DNA of 64,000 bases from Variovorax sp. CF079 (GTDB lineage: Bacteria; Pseudomonadota; Gammaproteobacteria; Burkholderiales; Burkholderiaceae_C), in contig NZ_FMZU01000028.1 of the NCBI RefSeq assembly GCF_900101545.1, forward strand, positions 1 through 64,000, written 5' to 3'. The notes beneath the pieces were generated by a model that ran no database searches, had not been told where the DNA came from, and was given only the letters and a program-made list of their open reading frames with translations. Position numbers and translations under genes: made by a program. Position 1 is the stretch's first letter. Each line of letters begins with the position of its first letter. Below are positions 16,885-25,377 of this stretch, piece by piece.

Positions 16885-16928
16885 TCCGGTCCGCATCCAT
16901 CTCTTTCTCCATTCCAGGCCCCATTCCT

Positions 16929-17903
16929 ATGCGCTTCCCCATCTCTTCCCTCCTGGTGGCCCTGGCCGCCGCCTGCATGCTGCTGCCCGCCCATGCCAAC
17001 GACGAAGGCACGCCCTACAAGCTGGTGCTGGGCTTCCCGGCTGGCGGCCCACTGGACGTACTGGCTCGCTCGGTGGCCGAAGAGATGAGGCTCGCGCTCA
17101 AGGCCCCGGTGCTGGTGGAGAACAAGCCCGGCGCCTCAACGCAGATTGCCATCGGCACCGTCAAGAACGCCAAGCCGGATGGCCGCACCGTCCTGCTGGC
17201 GCACACGCCGGCCTTCGTGCTCTTTCCCATGACCTTTGCGCAGCTGAGCTACGAGCCACAGAAGGACTTCGTCCCGGTTGCCCATCTGGCCAACGTGCGC
17301 AGCGCCCTGTCCACCGGGCCGGGCACGCCCTACAAGACGCTGCCCGAGTATGTGCAGTGGGTCAAGTCCAACCCGGGCCAGGCCAACGTGGGCTTGGCCA
17401 ACTTGGGCGGCACCCTGCACTTCGCCGTGCTGAAGATGGCGCAGGAAACCGGCGTGGACCTGCAGCCCGTGACCTACAAGGGCGGTGCCCCGCTGGCCAC
17501 CGACATCATGGGAGGCCACATTCCGCTGGGCGCCGACGCCCTGGCCAGCCAGCTGGAGCTGCACCGCTCGGGCAAGCTGCGCATCCTGGCCGTGACGGGG
17601 ACACAGCGCACCGCTTGGCTGCCCGATGTGCCGACGGCCAAGGAGGCCGGCTTCGCGGCCTTCGACAAGGCCGTGACCGCCTACGGCGCTTATGTGCCGG
17701 CCGGCACGCCCAAGGCCGCTGTGCAGAAGCTGGAAGCGGCCTTTATCGCCGCGATGAAGACCGACAGCGTCAAGAAGCGCCTGGACCATGTGGGCTTGGA
17801 GGGCACCGGGCTGGGCAGCGTCGAACTGAGCCGCACCATGGACGAGGAGCGCAGCTACTGGACGCCCGTGGTGAAGGCCTCGGGCTTCAAGGTGGCGCAA
17901 TGA
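16929..17903 (+). CDS. Bug/TctC-family periplasmic binding protein, copy 2
   Basis: A 324-aa Bug receptor with a short signal peptide (FPISSLLVALAAACMLLPAH, cleaved before NDEG). Family motifs: KLVLGFPAGGPLDVLARSVA, VENKPGASTQIAIGTVKNAK, PDGRTVLLAHTPAF and WLPDVPTAKEAGF. It has diverged well from copy 1, so the ligands may differ. The amidase before it and the MFS after it are both broken, leaving this as the only intact structural gene of module 2. Confidence 0.9.
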   Translation: MRFPISSLLVALAAACMLLPAHANDEGTPYKLVLGFPAGGPLDVLARSVAEEMRLALKAPVLVENKPGASTQIAIGTVKNAKPDGRTVLLAHTPAFVLFPMTFAQLSYEPQKDFVPVAHLANVRSALSTGPGTPYKTLPEYVQWVKSNPGQANVGLANLGGTLHFAVLKMAQETGVDLQPVTYKGGAPLATDIMGGHIPLGADALASQLELHRSGKLRILAVTGTQRTAWLPDVPTAKEAGFAAFDKAVTAYGAYVPAGTPKAAVQKLEAAFIAAMKTDSVKKRLDHVGLEGTGLGSVELSRTMDEERSYWTPVVKASGFKVAQ

Positions 17904-17970
17904 GTGGCTGGCAACTGCTCGCGATGACGAACCGCGCGACGGTGCGGCGAAGGACTCTTCTTCGGCGCAG

Positions 17971-18129
17971 GTGATGCCCGGCCAGCAGGCGGGCGTCGCG
18001 CCCTGGCGCGTGCTGACCATCTTGTGCCTGGCCGTGGCGGTGTGCTTCTTCAATGCCACGGCCATGAGCGTGCTGCTGCCCACCGTGGCGCAGGCGCTGC
18101 AGGCCGGCCCCGTGGCTGCGCCCTGGGAG
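17971..18129 (+). pseudogene. MFS N-terminal fragment, module copy 2
   Basis: The frame encodes APWRVLTILCLAVAVCFFNA and TAMSVLLPTVAQAL, the first MFS helix and loop, matching the start of the copy 1 MFS relic. After VAAPW, where copy 1 continues with the second helix, the sequence changes abruptly to an unrelated CD-NTase fragment. The junction at ~18129 keeps the frame open, producing a chimeric 327-codon frame that is not a real gene. Confidence 0.7.
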
Positions 18130-18958
18130 GTTTGCAATCGTGATGCCAATCTCTTCGAAAAATCCAACCCGCTCGACTACACGAACTGGCTGATCGAGCG
18201 CAACGGCATCTGCGGGAACAACAACTTTCGCAAGGCCACCCGATTGCTGAAGTACCTGAGAGACATCAAGACGAATTTCACCTGTCCCTCGTTTCTCCTG
18301 ACGACGTTGCTTGGAATACAGGTGTACGCCTCCGATAAGGGCGCATCGGGCTTCGCCGATGTTTCCACGACGCTCAAGACGCTGGTTGATCGGCTCGATG
18401 ACTGGCTGCAGGCTAATCCAAGCAAGCCCACGGTGCGAAATCCCGTGCTGTTCGAGGAGATTCAAAGCACTGCGTGGGACGACACCAAGTACTCGAACTT
18501 CCGCGCGAAAATCAATCTGTACCGTGGCTGGATCGATGACGCCTACGATGAACCAGACAACGAGGAAAGCATCGGAAAGTGGCAGCGTGTGTTCGGCGAG
18601 GACTTTGCCGCTCGGGAGGCTGTCGAGAAGGCTAGCAAAGTCAGCGAAGCTGCACTATCCGTGGTCCGGGGTAGCCCGGTGTTGGCTGGTGTGGCCGATC
18701 TAGTGGCGTTGGTGAAGAAGATCGGTCGTACGGCCTTGCCGAGCGGCTTTGATCGCCTGCCGCACATGCGCCGTCCACGATGGCGGGTGGCTACCGGCAC
18801 ACGGTTGACGGTGAACGTTGGTGCGCAACTCTGGACATCCCGATACGGGCAGCAGGTCCGCCGCTTGCCTCGCTCGCTTCCACGCAGCCGGGATACTGGG
18901 TCCGCTTTAATGCGAGCAACAACCTCGGACTTCCTTTCCCCGAGACCTGCGTGAAGGA
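18130..18958 (+). pseudogene. C-terminal relic of a CBASS-type CD-NTase (SMODS/AGS-C)
   Basis: The sequence begins at DANLFEKSNPLDYTNWLIER, then FRKATRLLKYLRDI, TVRNPVLFEEIQ, IGKWQRVFGEDF and RLPHMRRPRW. This helical C-terminal lobe followed by an RP-W transition into a sensor-like beta domain is the layout of cGAS/DncV-like nucleotidyltransferases. The N-terminal half with the GS and DxD active-site residues is missing. A frameshift near 18885 moves the sensor part (PGYWVRFNASNNLGLPFP) to another frame, and the gene ends at ~18958. The family call comes from motif order, not from a database search. Confidence 0.6.
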
Positions 18959-19209
18959 CGCGACCTGTGGGAAGTCAACGAAGCCTTCGCCGTGGTGCCG
19001 ATGGCGCTGATGCACGAGCTCGACGTCTCGCACCACATCGTCAACGTGCACGGCGGCGCCTGCGCGCTGGGCCACCCGATCGGCGCCAGCGGCGCACGCA
19101 TCATGGTCACGCTGATCCATGCGCTGCAGCAGAAAGGCAAGAAGCGCGGCGTCGCGACACTGTGCTCGGCGGCGGCGAGGGCACTGCTGTGGCGCTGGAG
19201 ATCATCTGA
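18959..19209 (+). pseudogene. C-terminal fragment of an acetyl-CoA acyltransferase (thiolase)
   Basis: The fragment reads DLWEVNEAFAVVPMALMHEL and VHGGACALGHPIGASGARIM, which are the thiolase catalytic His region (NEAFA) and the GHPIGASGAR motif. A frameshift near 19160 separates it from the end, GGGEGTAVALEII and stop. Everything before the NEAFA block is gone. The stop overlaps the ATG of an SDR fragment, as in intact beta-oxidation operons where thiolase precedes a dehydrogenase. Confidence 0.75.
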
Positions 19210-19274
19210 TGGAAATTCGAGGCAACGTGTTTTTGGTTTCTGGAGGGGCGTCCGGGCTCGGTGAGGGCACGGAC
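19209..19274 (+). pseudogene. N-terminal fragment of a short-chain dehydrogenase
   Basis: The ATG overlaps the thiolase stop (TGATG). The frame encodes MEIRGNVFLVSGGASGLGEG, the Rossmann opening with the GxxxGxG dinucleotide motif (SGGASGLGEG) typical of 3-hydroxyacyl-CoA dehydrogenase-type SDRs. After ~22 residues the similarity stops and the frame closes within 90 bp. Confidence 0.65.
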
Positions 19275-19329
19275 GCGAACGCAAGGTGCTCTTCGGCACC
19301 AGCTTTCCAATGCTTTCCTCGCATCTCGC

Positions 19330-19413
19330 TTAAAAGCCGAACAGCCGAGCGGGGTTGCTGACAAGCAAGCGATGCCGCATCCCAGGCGGGCTCCAGCCGG
19401 CAACAGCGTCGAG
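19330..19413 (-). pseudogene. C-terminal tail of an amidohydrolase-family gene
   Basis: On the minus strand a frame ends in LDAVAGWSPPG, then RHRLLVSNPARLFGF and a stop. N-P-A-R-L-[FY]-G-[FL] is the usual last strand of TIM-barrel amidohydrolases (amidohydrolase 2 type). Upstream sequence is broken. About 27 codons are recognisable. Confidence 0.5.
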
Positions 19414-19492
19414 ATTGTTGCGTCTACTGCTCGTTCGGATCGGTGAAGTGCCCGCCGGTGCAAGCGCAGCAAGCCTGTTGTGGACAAGCGAG

Positions 19493-20431
19493 CTATCGCT
19501 TTGAGCCTGGTTTCAAGAAGACGGACAGTGCCTTCTGATCTTCCGCGAGTTGGATTCTCATGAGTTGCAGGACGCGCAGCGCAACGCTCGACAGGGGTTG
19601 CCCCGGTGGCAGCACCAGCAGTCCGGCGAAAGACACGTCAAGCGACAGGGGGCGGATGACCAGCCCCCGCTGGGCATACTCGAGGGCAGTGATCGGATTG
19701 ACGACGCCGATGCCCAGCCCACGCATGGCCATTTCGCAAACGCTCGCCGCGTACGGGGTTTCGACAACCACGCTCAGGCCGACATCGCAATCCGCCAGCG
19801 CGCGCTCCAGGCGCCGTCGCGAGGCGTCCTCGGGGTTGAGCGCGAGGAACGGCTCTTCCGCGAGCTGGCGCGGCTGGATGGTCTTGACGTTGACCAAGCG
19901 GTGCTTCGCGTGCATCACCACAACGCCGGGAAAGCGTGCGAACTCGGAATGCTCCAGGCCCGTCGTCGGCATCTCATCGGCCATCAACCCGAAGTCGACC
20001 TGGCGCCCCAGAACGGCCTCGTGCACCTCTCGCGAACTGAGCACCTGCAGCGAGATCTGAGGCCGGGCTTCGGAGTCCCGTCGCTCGGCGACAAGCCGCG
20101 ATAGCACTCGCGGGACAAAGGTCAGTCCGAATGCCGGATAGACCGCGACGCGCAGGGTGTTCACCCCGAAACGCTTCAGGCTGCGCATGCGGTGCTCGAT
20201 GCTGTCCAGGCCGACGAAAACGCGCTCGACCTCGAGCAACAACGCCTGGGCTTCGGGCGTCGCATGCAGGCGGCCTCGAAGCCGGCGGAACAGGGCAAAG
20301 CCGGCGGCTTCCTCGAGCCTGCGCAACGACTGGCTGACGGCGGGCTGCGTGACACCCATGAGCGCGGCGGCCTTGCTGGCAGACCCTACCGACATCACGG
20401 AGCGGAACACCTCGATTTCCCGGAGCAACAT
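19493..20431 (-). CDS. LysR-family regulator of the amino-acid/lyase locus
   Basis: A 312-aa LysR regulator. HTH: FRSVMSVGSASKAAALMGVT with QPAVSQSLRRLEEAAG. The effector domain has LRVAVYPAFGLTFVPRVLSR and a second lobe PYAASVCEMAMRGLGIGVVN. The GVTQPAVSQSLRRLE helix is close to the OccR/NocR/GltC-like group that regulates amino acid transport. It is divergent from a periplasmic protein, a MetC-like lyase and a Glt-type ABC transporter. A T-N11-A dyad directly abuts its start, suggesting autoregulation. Confidence 0.9.
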   Translation of the reverse strand: MLLREIEVFRSVMSVGSASKAAALMGVTQPAVSQSLRRLEEAAGFALFRRLRGRLHATPEAQALLLEVERVFVGLDSIEHRMRSLKRFGVNTLRVAVYPAFGLTFVPRVLSRLVAERRDSEARPQISLQVLSSREVHEAVLGRQVDFGLMADEMPTTGLEHSEFARFPGVVVMHAKHRLVNVKTIQPRQLAEEPFLALNPEDASRRRLERALADCDVGLSVVVETPYAASVCEMAMRGLGIGVVNPITALEYAQRGLVIRPLSLDVSFAGLLVLPPGQPLSSVALRVLQLMRIQLAEDQKALSVFLKPGSKR

Positions 20432-20446
20432 ATAACAACGACTTAT
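20432..20446. promoter_or_regulatory. LysR-box candidate (ATAA-N7-TTAT)
   Basis: A 15-bp interrupted dyad, ATAACAACGACTTAT, with the T-N11-A form of a LysR site. It touches the start codon of the divergent LysR gene and lies ~85 bp before the next gene on the plus strand. Not tested against other LysR sites. Confidence 0.4.
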
Positions 20447-20528
20447 GGAGAGAGAATTTCAGGCGTGATTCAGATTATCACCACGGCCATAGAGTCGGTA
20501 GCTTCAGCCACCCCCTTGGAGAAGCGCC

Positions 20529-20981
20529 ATGAAACTTCAGACCATCCTGGCAGTGACTGCCCTGGCTCTTGCCGTGCCCGCCTGGGCGCACGACTTTTCG
20601 TCCGACATCGCCAAGTTCAACAGCATCGCAGCGACCAAGAAGCTCGACAGCGAACCGGCCCTCGCCGCGAAGCTCGCACTAGAGCGCGCGCAAGGAGAGA
20701 TGGAGCAGTCGGACGTGAAGATGGTGTTGCGCATCCGCTCGATGACCAACGCGGGCCTGCGCACGCTGGGGGAACAACCCGCCTTTCTGACCAGCGAGTT
20801 CAAACGCCTGGAAGCCGCGCTGGCCAATCCCAAGACGAATGACGCCACCAAGGTCGCCGCAGCGAAGGAGATCTTCGCCCGGTTGGCGATCGAGATGCGG
20901 GTGTACACCGATCTGGAAAACATGGCCGTCGAGCAGATGAAGCAAGCCTTGCAGCTCATCGAATCCGCGCCTGGCAAATGA
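20529..20981 (+). CDS. Periplasmic helical hypothetical protein
   Basis: A 150-aa protein with a clean signal peptide (MKLQTILAVTALALAVPAWA, cleaved before HDF). The mature part is almost entirely helical and charged (EPALAAKLALERAQGEMEQS, IEMRVYTDLENMAVEQMKQA). Start fixed by TTGGAGAAG upstream. No family recognised. As the first gene after the divergent LysR, it may be part of the same regulon as the lyase and transporter. Confidence 0.65.
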   Translation: MKLQTILAVTALALAVPAWAHDFSSDIAKFNSIAATKKLDSEPALAAKLALERAQGEMEQSDVKMVLRIRSMTNAGLRTLGEQPAFLTSEFKRLEAALANPKTNDATKVAAAKEIFARLAIEMRVYTDLENMAVEQMKQALQLIESAPGK

Positions 20982-21086
20982 GCTCGGCAGCACTGCCCGC
21001 CGTGGCAAGAACGACGTCATCGCGTGCAAGCCAACTTCGGAGCAGGGCGCAAATCCTGCATCTGTGGAACTGACCAACCTTCCATC

Positions 21087-22241
21087 GTGAACTCACAAAC
21101 TCCAACCAACGACGCGTTTGCCAGTCTGGTCCCGCCGGTGTGGCGCGCCTCGACGGTCGTCTTCGATTCGCTCGACGATTTCGTGCACCGGCGCAGCCGC
21201 ATGCCGGACGGCTTCAGCTACGGGACCACCGGTACGCCAACGCAGCGCGCACTCGAGGTGCGCATCGCCGAGCTGGACGGCGCCGCGCATTGCGTCGTCT
21301 TCCCTTCAGGGCAGGCGGCCATCTGCAGCACGCTTCTGGCTCTGCTCAAAAAGGGCGATCACCTTCTGATGACCGACGCCGCTTACGGCCTCGCCAAATC
21401 GTTCGCCGTTGAGCGGCTGCAAGCGCTCGGCGTCGAGGTCGAGTTCTACAGGCCGCGCATCGGCGCGGACATCGAACGGCTGATCCGACCGACAACGCGG
21501 CTCATCTGGCTGGAGTCGCCAGGGACGGTGACGATGGAGCTGGAAGACGTCCCGGCCATCACCGCCATCGCCCGTGCCCACGGTGTGGTGACGGCCATCG
21601 ACAACACCTGGGCGAGTCCGCTGGGCTTCTCTGCACTGGCGCACGATGTGGACCTGTGCATCCACGCTTGCACCAAATACATGGGTGGCCATTCGGACGT
21701 GCTGATGGGTAGCGTCGCCACCAACGACGAGCGCCTGTACCGATCCCTGCGAGGTCTTCAATCGCTGATGGGACTGGCCGTCAGCGCGGAGGACTGTTTC
21801 CTCGTGTCGCGCGGATTGGACACGATGCAGGTGCGGATGGAGCGCCAGGCAGCCAGCGCGCAAATGATCGCCGCCCGGCTCTCGGCGCACCCATTGGTCC
21901 GCCAGATGCTCTTTCCTGCTTTGCCCGGCGCACCGGACCATGCCACGTGGGCCCGTGATTTCAAGTTGTCGGGATGCCTGATGTCGCTGCAGCTTGTGGA
22001 CTCGCCTTATGAGGCCTACCGCACGCTATTCCGGGAGCTGAAACTATTCTCCATCGGCGCGAGCTGGGGTGGCGTGCGCAGCATCGCGGCCTTCTACCCG
22101 GCGGAAGAGCTGGCCAAACGCAATTTCAGTGACGTGCGCGGCCCGGTGATTCGCCTGTCCGTCGGCTTGCAGGATCCGCACGAGCTGCTCGACGAGCTGC
22201 TGGGCGCCCTGAACGCCTTCGAAACCAGTTTCAAACTTTAG
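21087..22241 (+). CDS. Cystathionine beta-lyase-like PLP enzyme (Cys/Met metabolism family)
   Basis: A ~384-aa fold-type I PLP enzyme. Features: PPVWRASTVVFDSLDDFV, the cofactor-phosphate loop FPSGQAAICSTLLALL, the PLP-ring Asp in TAIDNTWASPLGF and the Schiff-base Lys in HACTKYMGGHSDVLMG. The order matches MetC-type lyases, which cleave cystathionine or cysteine conjugates to pyruvate, ammonia and a thiol. The start is uncertain: GTG at 21087 gives a family-like N-terminus; GTG at 21024 would add 21 residues; neither has a good ribosome site. Next to an amino-acid ABC importer it may act on an imported sulfur amino acid. Confidence 0.85.
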   Translation: MNSQTPTNDAFASLVPPVWRASTVVFDSLDDFVHRRSRMPDGFSYGTTGTPTQRALEVRIAELDGAAHCVVFPSGQAAICSTLLALLKKGDHLLMTDAAYGLAKSFAVERLQALGVEVEFYRPRIGADIERLIRPTTRLIWLESPGTVTMELEDVPAITAIARAHGVVTAIDNTWASPLGFSALAHDVDLCIHACTKYMGGHSDVLMGSVATNDERLYRSLRGLQSLMGLAVSAEDCFLVSRGLDTMQVRMERQAASAQMIAARLSAHPLVRQMLFPALPGAPDHATWARDFKLSGCLMSLQLVDSPYEAYRTLFRELKLFSIGASWGGVRSIAAFYPAEELAKRNFSDVRGPVIRLSVGLQDPHELLDELLGALNAFETSFKL

Positions 22242-22263
22242 TCCAAGACATTTGGAGCCCGCG

Positions 22264-23166
22264 ATGACTTTCAAGCCGATGATCAAAACCCTTATTGCCG
22301 CGGCCGGCCTCGCGCTGTGCGCTGGCGTGGCCGCGCAGTCGCTGGATGGCACGCTCAAGAAAATCAAGGACACCGGAACCATCACTGTGGCGACTCGCGG
22401 TGCATCCATTCCGTTCAATTACCTGGACGACAACAACAAGCAGACGGGCTTCGCCTGGGACATCTCGCAGCGCGTGGTCGAGCAGGTGAAGAAAGATCTG
22501 AAACTCGCGAGGCTGGAGGTCAAGACCCTGGAGGTCACTCCGCAGACGCGCATTCCTCTGGTGGCCAACCAGACTGTCGACCTGGAGTGTAGTTCCACCA
22601 CCAACAACGTCGAGCGACAGAACCAGGTTTCGTTCTCGACCACCTTCTTCGTCGTCGGAGCGCGCCTGCTCGTGCGCAAGAACTCCGGCATCAAACACTG
22701 GTCCGATCTCGTCGGCAAGAATGTCGTCGTGAGCGCAGGAACAACCGCCGAGCGCATGCTGCGCCGCCTCAACGAGCAGAACAAGTGGGGCATCAACATC
22801 ATCCTGGCCAAGGACATCAACGAGAACTTCCTGACGGTTGAAACCGGACGGGCGGTGGCGGCCACGCAGGACGACATCATTCTCTTCAGCAACATCGCTC
22901 GCGCCAGGAATCCGGCGGACTGGGAAGTGGTGGGCGTGCCCCAGCAGAAGGAGGCCTATGGCTGCATGCTGCGAAAGGGCGATGTCGCCTTCAAGAAGCT
23001 CGTCGACAACGTGATCGTGGGGATGATGCGCTCGGGAGAGTTCGCGTCGCTGTACGACAAATACTTCCTCAAGCCGATCGCCGTCAAGGGAAGCGTCACC
23101 GTCAACTTCCCGATGTCGCCGGAGATGCAGCAACTCATTCGCAACCCGAACGACCAGCCGTTGTGA
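22264..23166 (+). CDS. Glutamate/aspartate-type ABC substrate-binding protein
   Basis: A 300-aa periplasmic binding protein (SBP family 3, GltI-like). Signal peptide: TLIAAAGLALCAGVAAQ. Mature start SLDGTLKKIKDTGTITVATR, then ASIPFNYLDDNNKQTGFAWD, the ligand-contact region LECSSTTNNVERQNQVSFST and the hinge KNVVVSAGTTAERMLRRLNE. The start ATG at 22264 follows TTGGAGCCCGCG. It lies 22 bp after the lyase and is followed by two permease genes. Confidence 0.9.
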   Translation: MTFKPMIKTLIAAAGLALCAGVAAQSLDGTLKKIKDTGTITVATRGASIPFNYLDDNNKQTGFAWDISQRVVEQVKKDLKLARLEVKTLEVTPQTRIPLVANQTVDLECSSTTNNVERQNQVSFSTTFFVVGARLLVRKNSGIKHWSDLVGKNVVVSAGTTAERMLRRLNEQNKWGINIILAKDINENFLTVETGRAVAATQDDIILFSNIARARNPADWEVVGVPQQKEAYGCMLRKGDVAFKKLVDNVIVGMMRSGEFASLYDKYFLKPIAVKGSVTVNFPMSPEMQQLIRNPNDQPL

Positions 23167-23203
23167 TCGCCCGGCGACGAAATCTCATGAACTGCCTCAC
23201 ACG

Positions 23204-23941
23204 ATGCACTACGCCTGGGATTGGCTGATCTTCTTCAAGCCCTCGGTCACCGGGGAGGGCCTGTACGGCCTGATGCTTGTGCGTGGATTGTTGTGGACGG
23301 TGCTCCTGTCGTTGATGGCCTGGACGCTTGCGCTAGGTCTCGGCCTGGCCGCCGGCGTGGCGAGGACGCTGCCCAATCGTCCCGCGCGCTACCTGTCCAC
23401 GGTGTACATCCACTGCTTCCGCAACACGCCACTGCTGGTCCAGCTGTTTCTCTGGTACTTCGTCGTGCCGGAACTGTTGCCCATCGAATGGGGCAATGCG
23501 GTCAAGCAGATGAATCCGACGACCAACCAGTTCCTCACGGTACTGGTCGGACTGACGCTCTACACGGCCGCGAAGGCGGCCGAGCAGGTGCGCGCAGGCA
23601 TCGAATCGGTGCCACCCAGCCAGAAGCAAGCGGCCATGGCGCTCGGGCTGGGGACCACAGCAGCCTACCGGCATGTAATCCTGCCGCAGGCACTGCGCAT
23701 CGTCATCCCGCCGCTGACCTCGGACTTTCTGAACGTGTTCAAGAACTCGGCCGTGGCGCTCACCGTCGGGCTTATGGAGTTGACCGGGCAGACGCGCCAG
23801 CTCAGTGAGTTCAGCGCCCATCCTTTCGAGGCCTTCATCGCCGCGACGGTCATCTACATGGCGATCACCTACGGCGTGATCGTGCTGATGCGCCGTATCG
23901 AGATTCGGGTGCGCGTGCCGGGCCTACTGGGAGGCGCCTGA
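23204..23941 (+). CDS. Amino acid ABC transporter permease (GltJ-like)
   Basis: A 245-aa HisM/GltJ-type inner membrane permease with about five helices. The ATPase-docking EAA loop is visible as EQVRAGIESVPPSQKQAAMA, LGLGTTAAYRHVILPQALRI. A conserved FRNTPLLVQLFLWYF sits at helix 2. It overlaps the next permease start by 1 bp (TGATG). It needs a cytosolic ATPase partner, which this locus no longer encodes. Confidence 0.9.
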   Translation: MHYAWDWLIFFKPSVTGEGLYGLMLVRGLLWTVLLSLMAWTLALGLGLAAGVARTLPNRPARYLSTVYIHCFRNTPLLVQLFLWYFVVPELLPIEWGNAVKQMNPTTNQFLTVLVGLTLYTAAKAAEQVRAGIESVPPSQKQAAMALGLGTTAAYRHVILPQALRIVIPPLTSDFLNVFKNSAVALTVGLMELTGQTRQLSEFSAHPFEAFIAATVIYMAITYGVIVLMRRIEIRVRVPGLLGGA

Positions 23942-24630
23942 TGGGTTACGACTTCGACTGGGCGTCCTTGCAACGCGCCTGGCCGTACCTGATGCAGGGC
24001 CTGCAGATGACCGCCTTCCTCGTGGTGGTCGCCATGGCAGCGGGCATCGGCCTCGGAACCCTGCTGGCAATCACCCGCATCTTCGCGCCGCGTCCGATCG
24101 CGACCGCCGTTGCCGGCTATGTGAACCTGTTCCGCTCGATTCCGCTCATTCTCACGATCCTGTGGATCTACTTCCTGATGCCCGTGGTGCTCAGAATCGC
24201 CACAGGCGATCCAAACCTTACTGTTGGACCGATCTATGCGGCGCTGGTGGCGTTCGTACTCGCGGAGTCCGCTTACTACTGCGAGATCATCCGCGCCGGC
24301 ATCGGCAGCGTCCGCGCGGGGCAGATGCAGGCGGGCCAGTCGCTGGGCATGACGCCCTGGCAGACCTTGCGCCACGTCATCCTGCCCCAGGCGTTTCGCA
24401 ACATGACGCCCTCGCTGATCAATCAGACCATTGCCCTGCTCAAGGACACCTCGCTCGTCTACGTGATCAGCCTGAACGACTTTCTCGGGGCGGCGACCAA
24501 GGTGGGACAGCGCGACGGGCGCGTTGTCGAGGTCTACATCCTCGTTGCCGTCGTCTACTTGGCACTGTGCACTGCAGGTGCCTGGTGGGTTACCTGGCTG
24601 CAACGGCGCAAGGCCGCGCCGGCGCTTTGA
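23941..24630 (+). CDS. Amino acid ABC transporter permease (GltK-like)
   Basis: A 229-aa permease pairing with the GltJ-like protein. FRSIPLILTILWIYFLMP marks the family helix; the EAA loop is EIIRAGIGSVRAGQMQAGQS, LGMTPWQTLRHVILPQAFRN. Its stop codon directly abuts the ATG of the truncated ATPase gene (24631), the standard glt gene order. Intact. Confidence 0.9.
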   Translation: MGYDFDWASLQRAWPYLMQGLQMTAFLVVVAMAAGIGLGTLLAITRIFAPRPIATAVAGYVNLFRSIPLILTILWIYFLMPVVLRIATGDPNLTVGPIYAALVAFVLAESAYYCEIIRAGIGSVRAGQMQAGQSLGMTPWQTLRHVILPQAFRNMTPSLINQTIALLKDTSLVYVISLNDFLGAATKVGQRDGRVVEVYILVAVVYLALCTAGAWWVTWLQRRKAAPAL

Positions 24631-24708
24631 ATGAACTTCATGATCGAAATCAACGACGTCTCGAAGTGGTACGGCTAGTTTCCGGTGCTGCAGGACTTCC
24701 TCTCCAAA
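24631..24708 (+). pseudogene. Remnant of the ABC transporter ATPase gene (gltL/glnQ-type)
   Basis: The ATG follows the permease stop directly. The first codons give MNFMIEINDVSKWYG, the canonical N-terminus of polar amino-acid transporter ATPases. The next codon is TAG (24676-24678), where the family has Gln or another residue. The frame continues with FPVLQDF, so about 24 codons of homology survive. Walker A, signature and Walker B regions are all deleted. Confidence 0.8.
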
Positions 24709-24768
24709 ATCTCGCAGCATTGAATTGATGGCCTAAGTTCGCTGCACTGTTTCAACCCAAGGAACCAC

Positions 24769-25284
24769 ATGAAATCGATCAAGGCATTGATGCTGGCCAG
24801 CACGCTGGCGCTCTCTGGCGTTGCATTTGCGCATGGTGATGAAGACCACAGCGAGCCGTCCGGTCCGATCAGAAAGGAGCAGAAGGATTGGGGAATCGCG
24901 GGAGACGCTCGAGCGGCGAAGCGAACTCTGATATTCAAGATGACGGACGACATGCATTTCACCCCTGACCGCATCCAGGTGAAGCAGGGCGAGACGGTCA
25001 GGATTTCCATCAAGAACGATGGGAAGTTGATGCACGAGTTCGTCTTGGGTACAAAAAAGGAACTCGACGAGCACGCAGCGCTCATGGTGAAGTTTCCCAG
25101 CATGGCGCACGACGAGCCTTATATGGCACACGTTGCTCCCGGCAAGACGGGCGAGATCGTCTGGACCTTCAACCGGGCCGGCGATTTCGACTTCGCCTGC
25201 CTCGTGGCGGACCACTATGAAGCCGGCATGGTCGGTAAGGTCAAGGTTGTGGCTTCCTCCAGTGCCAAACCGAGTCCGCCCTAA
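24769..25284 (+). CDS. Periplasmic cupredoxin-domain protein
   Basis: A 171-aa protein with signal peptide (SIKALMLASTLALSGVAFA, then HGDEDH). The plastocyanin-like domain carries the copper ligands: His in NDGKLMHEFVLG, then Cys and His in DFDFACLVADHYEAGM; Met is the likely axial ligand. The HGDEDHSE start may also bind metal. Such cupredoxins usually sit in copper-resistance operons as carriers; here no cop gene follows, so it is isolated, perhaps by the rearrangement that removed the ATPase gene upstream. Confidence 0.85.
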   Translation: MKSIKALMLASTLALSGVAFAHGDEDHSEPSGPIRKEQKDWGIAGDARAAKRTLIFKMTDDMHFTPDRIQVKQGETVRISIKNDGKLMHEFVLGTKKELDEHAALMVKFPSMAHDEPYMAHVAPGKTGEIVWTFNRAGDFDFACLVADHYEAGMVGKVKVVASSSAKPSPP

Positions 25285-25377
25285 GCTTTGCCCTCACGTT
25301 AGACCTCTCGAAGAAGGCGACGACGTCGCGACGAGGGCCTGGCCGACGGCCGAGCTCGACTTGTTCTGCGACCGGGC

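Noticed and set aside
17971..18954. A 327-aa 'hypothetical protein' in one frame
   Set aside because: It is a chimera of an MFS N-terminus and a CD-NTase C-terminus ending in a shifted frame, so it is not a single gene.
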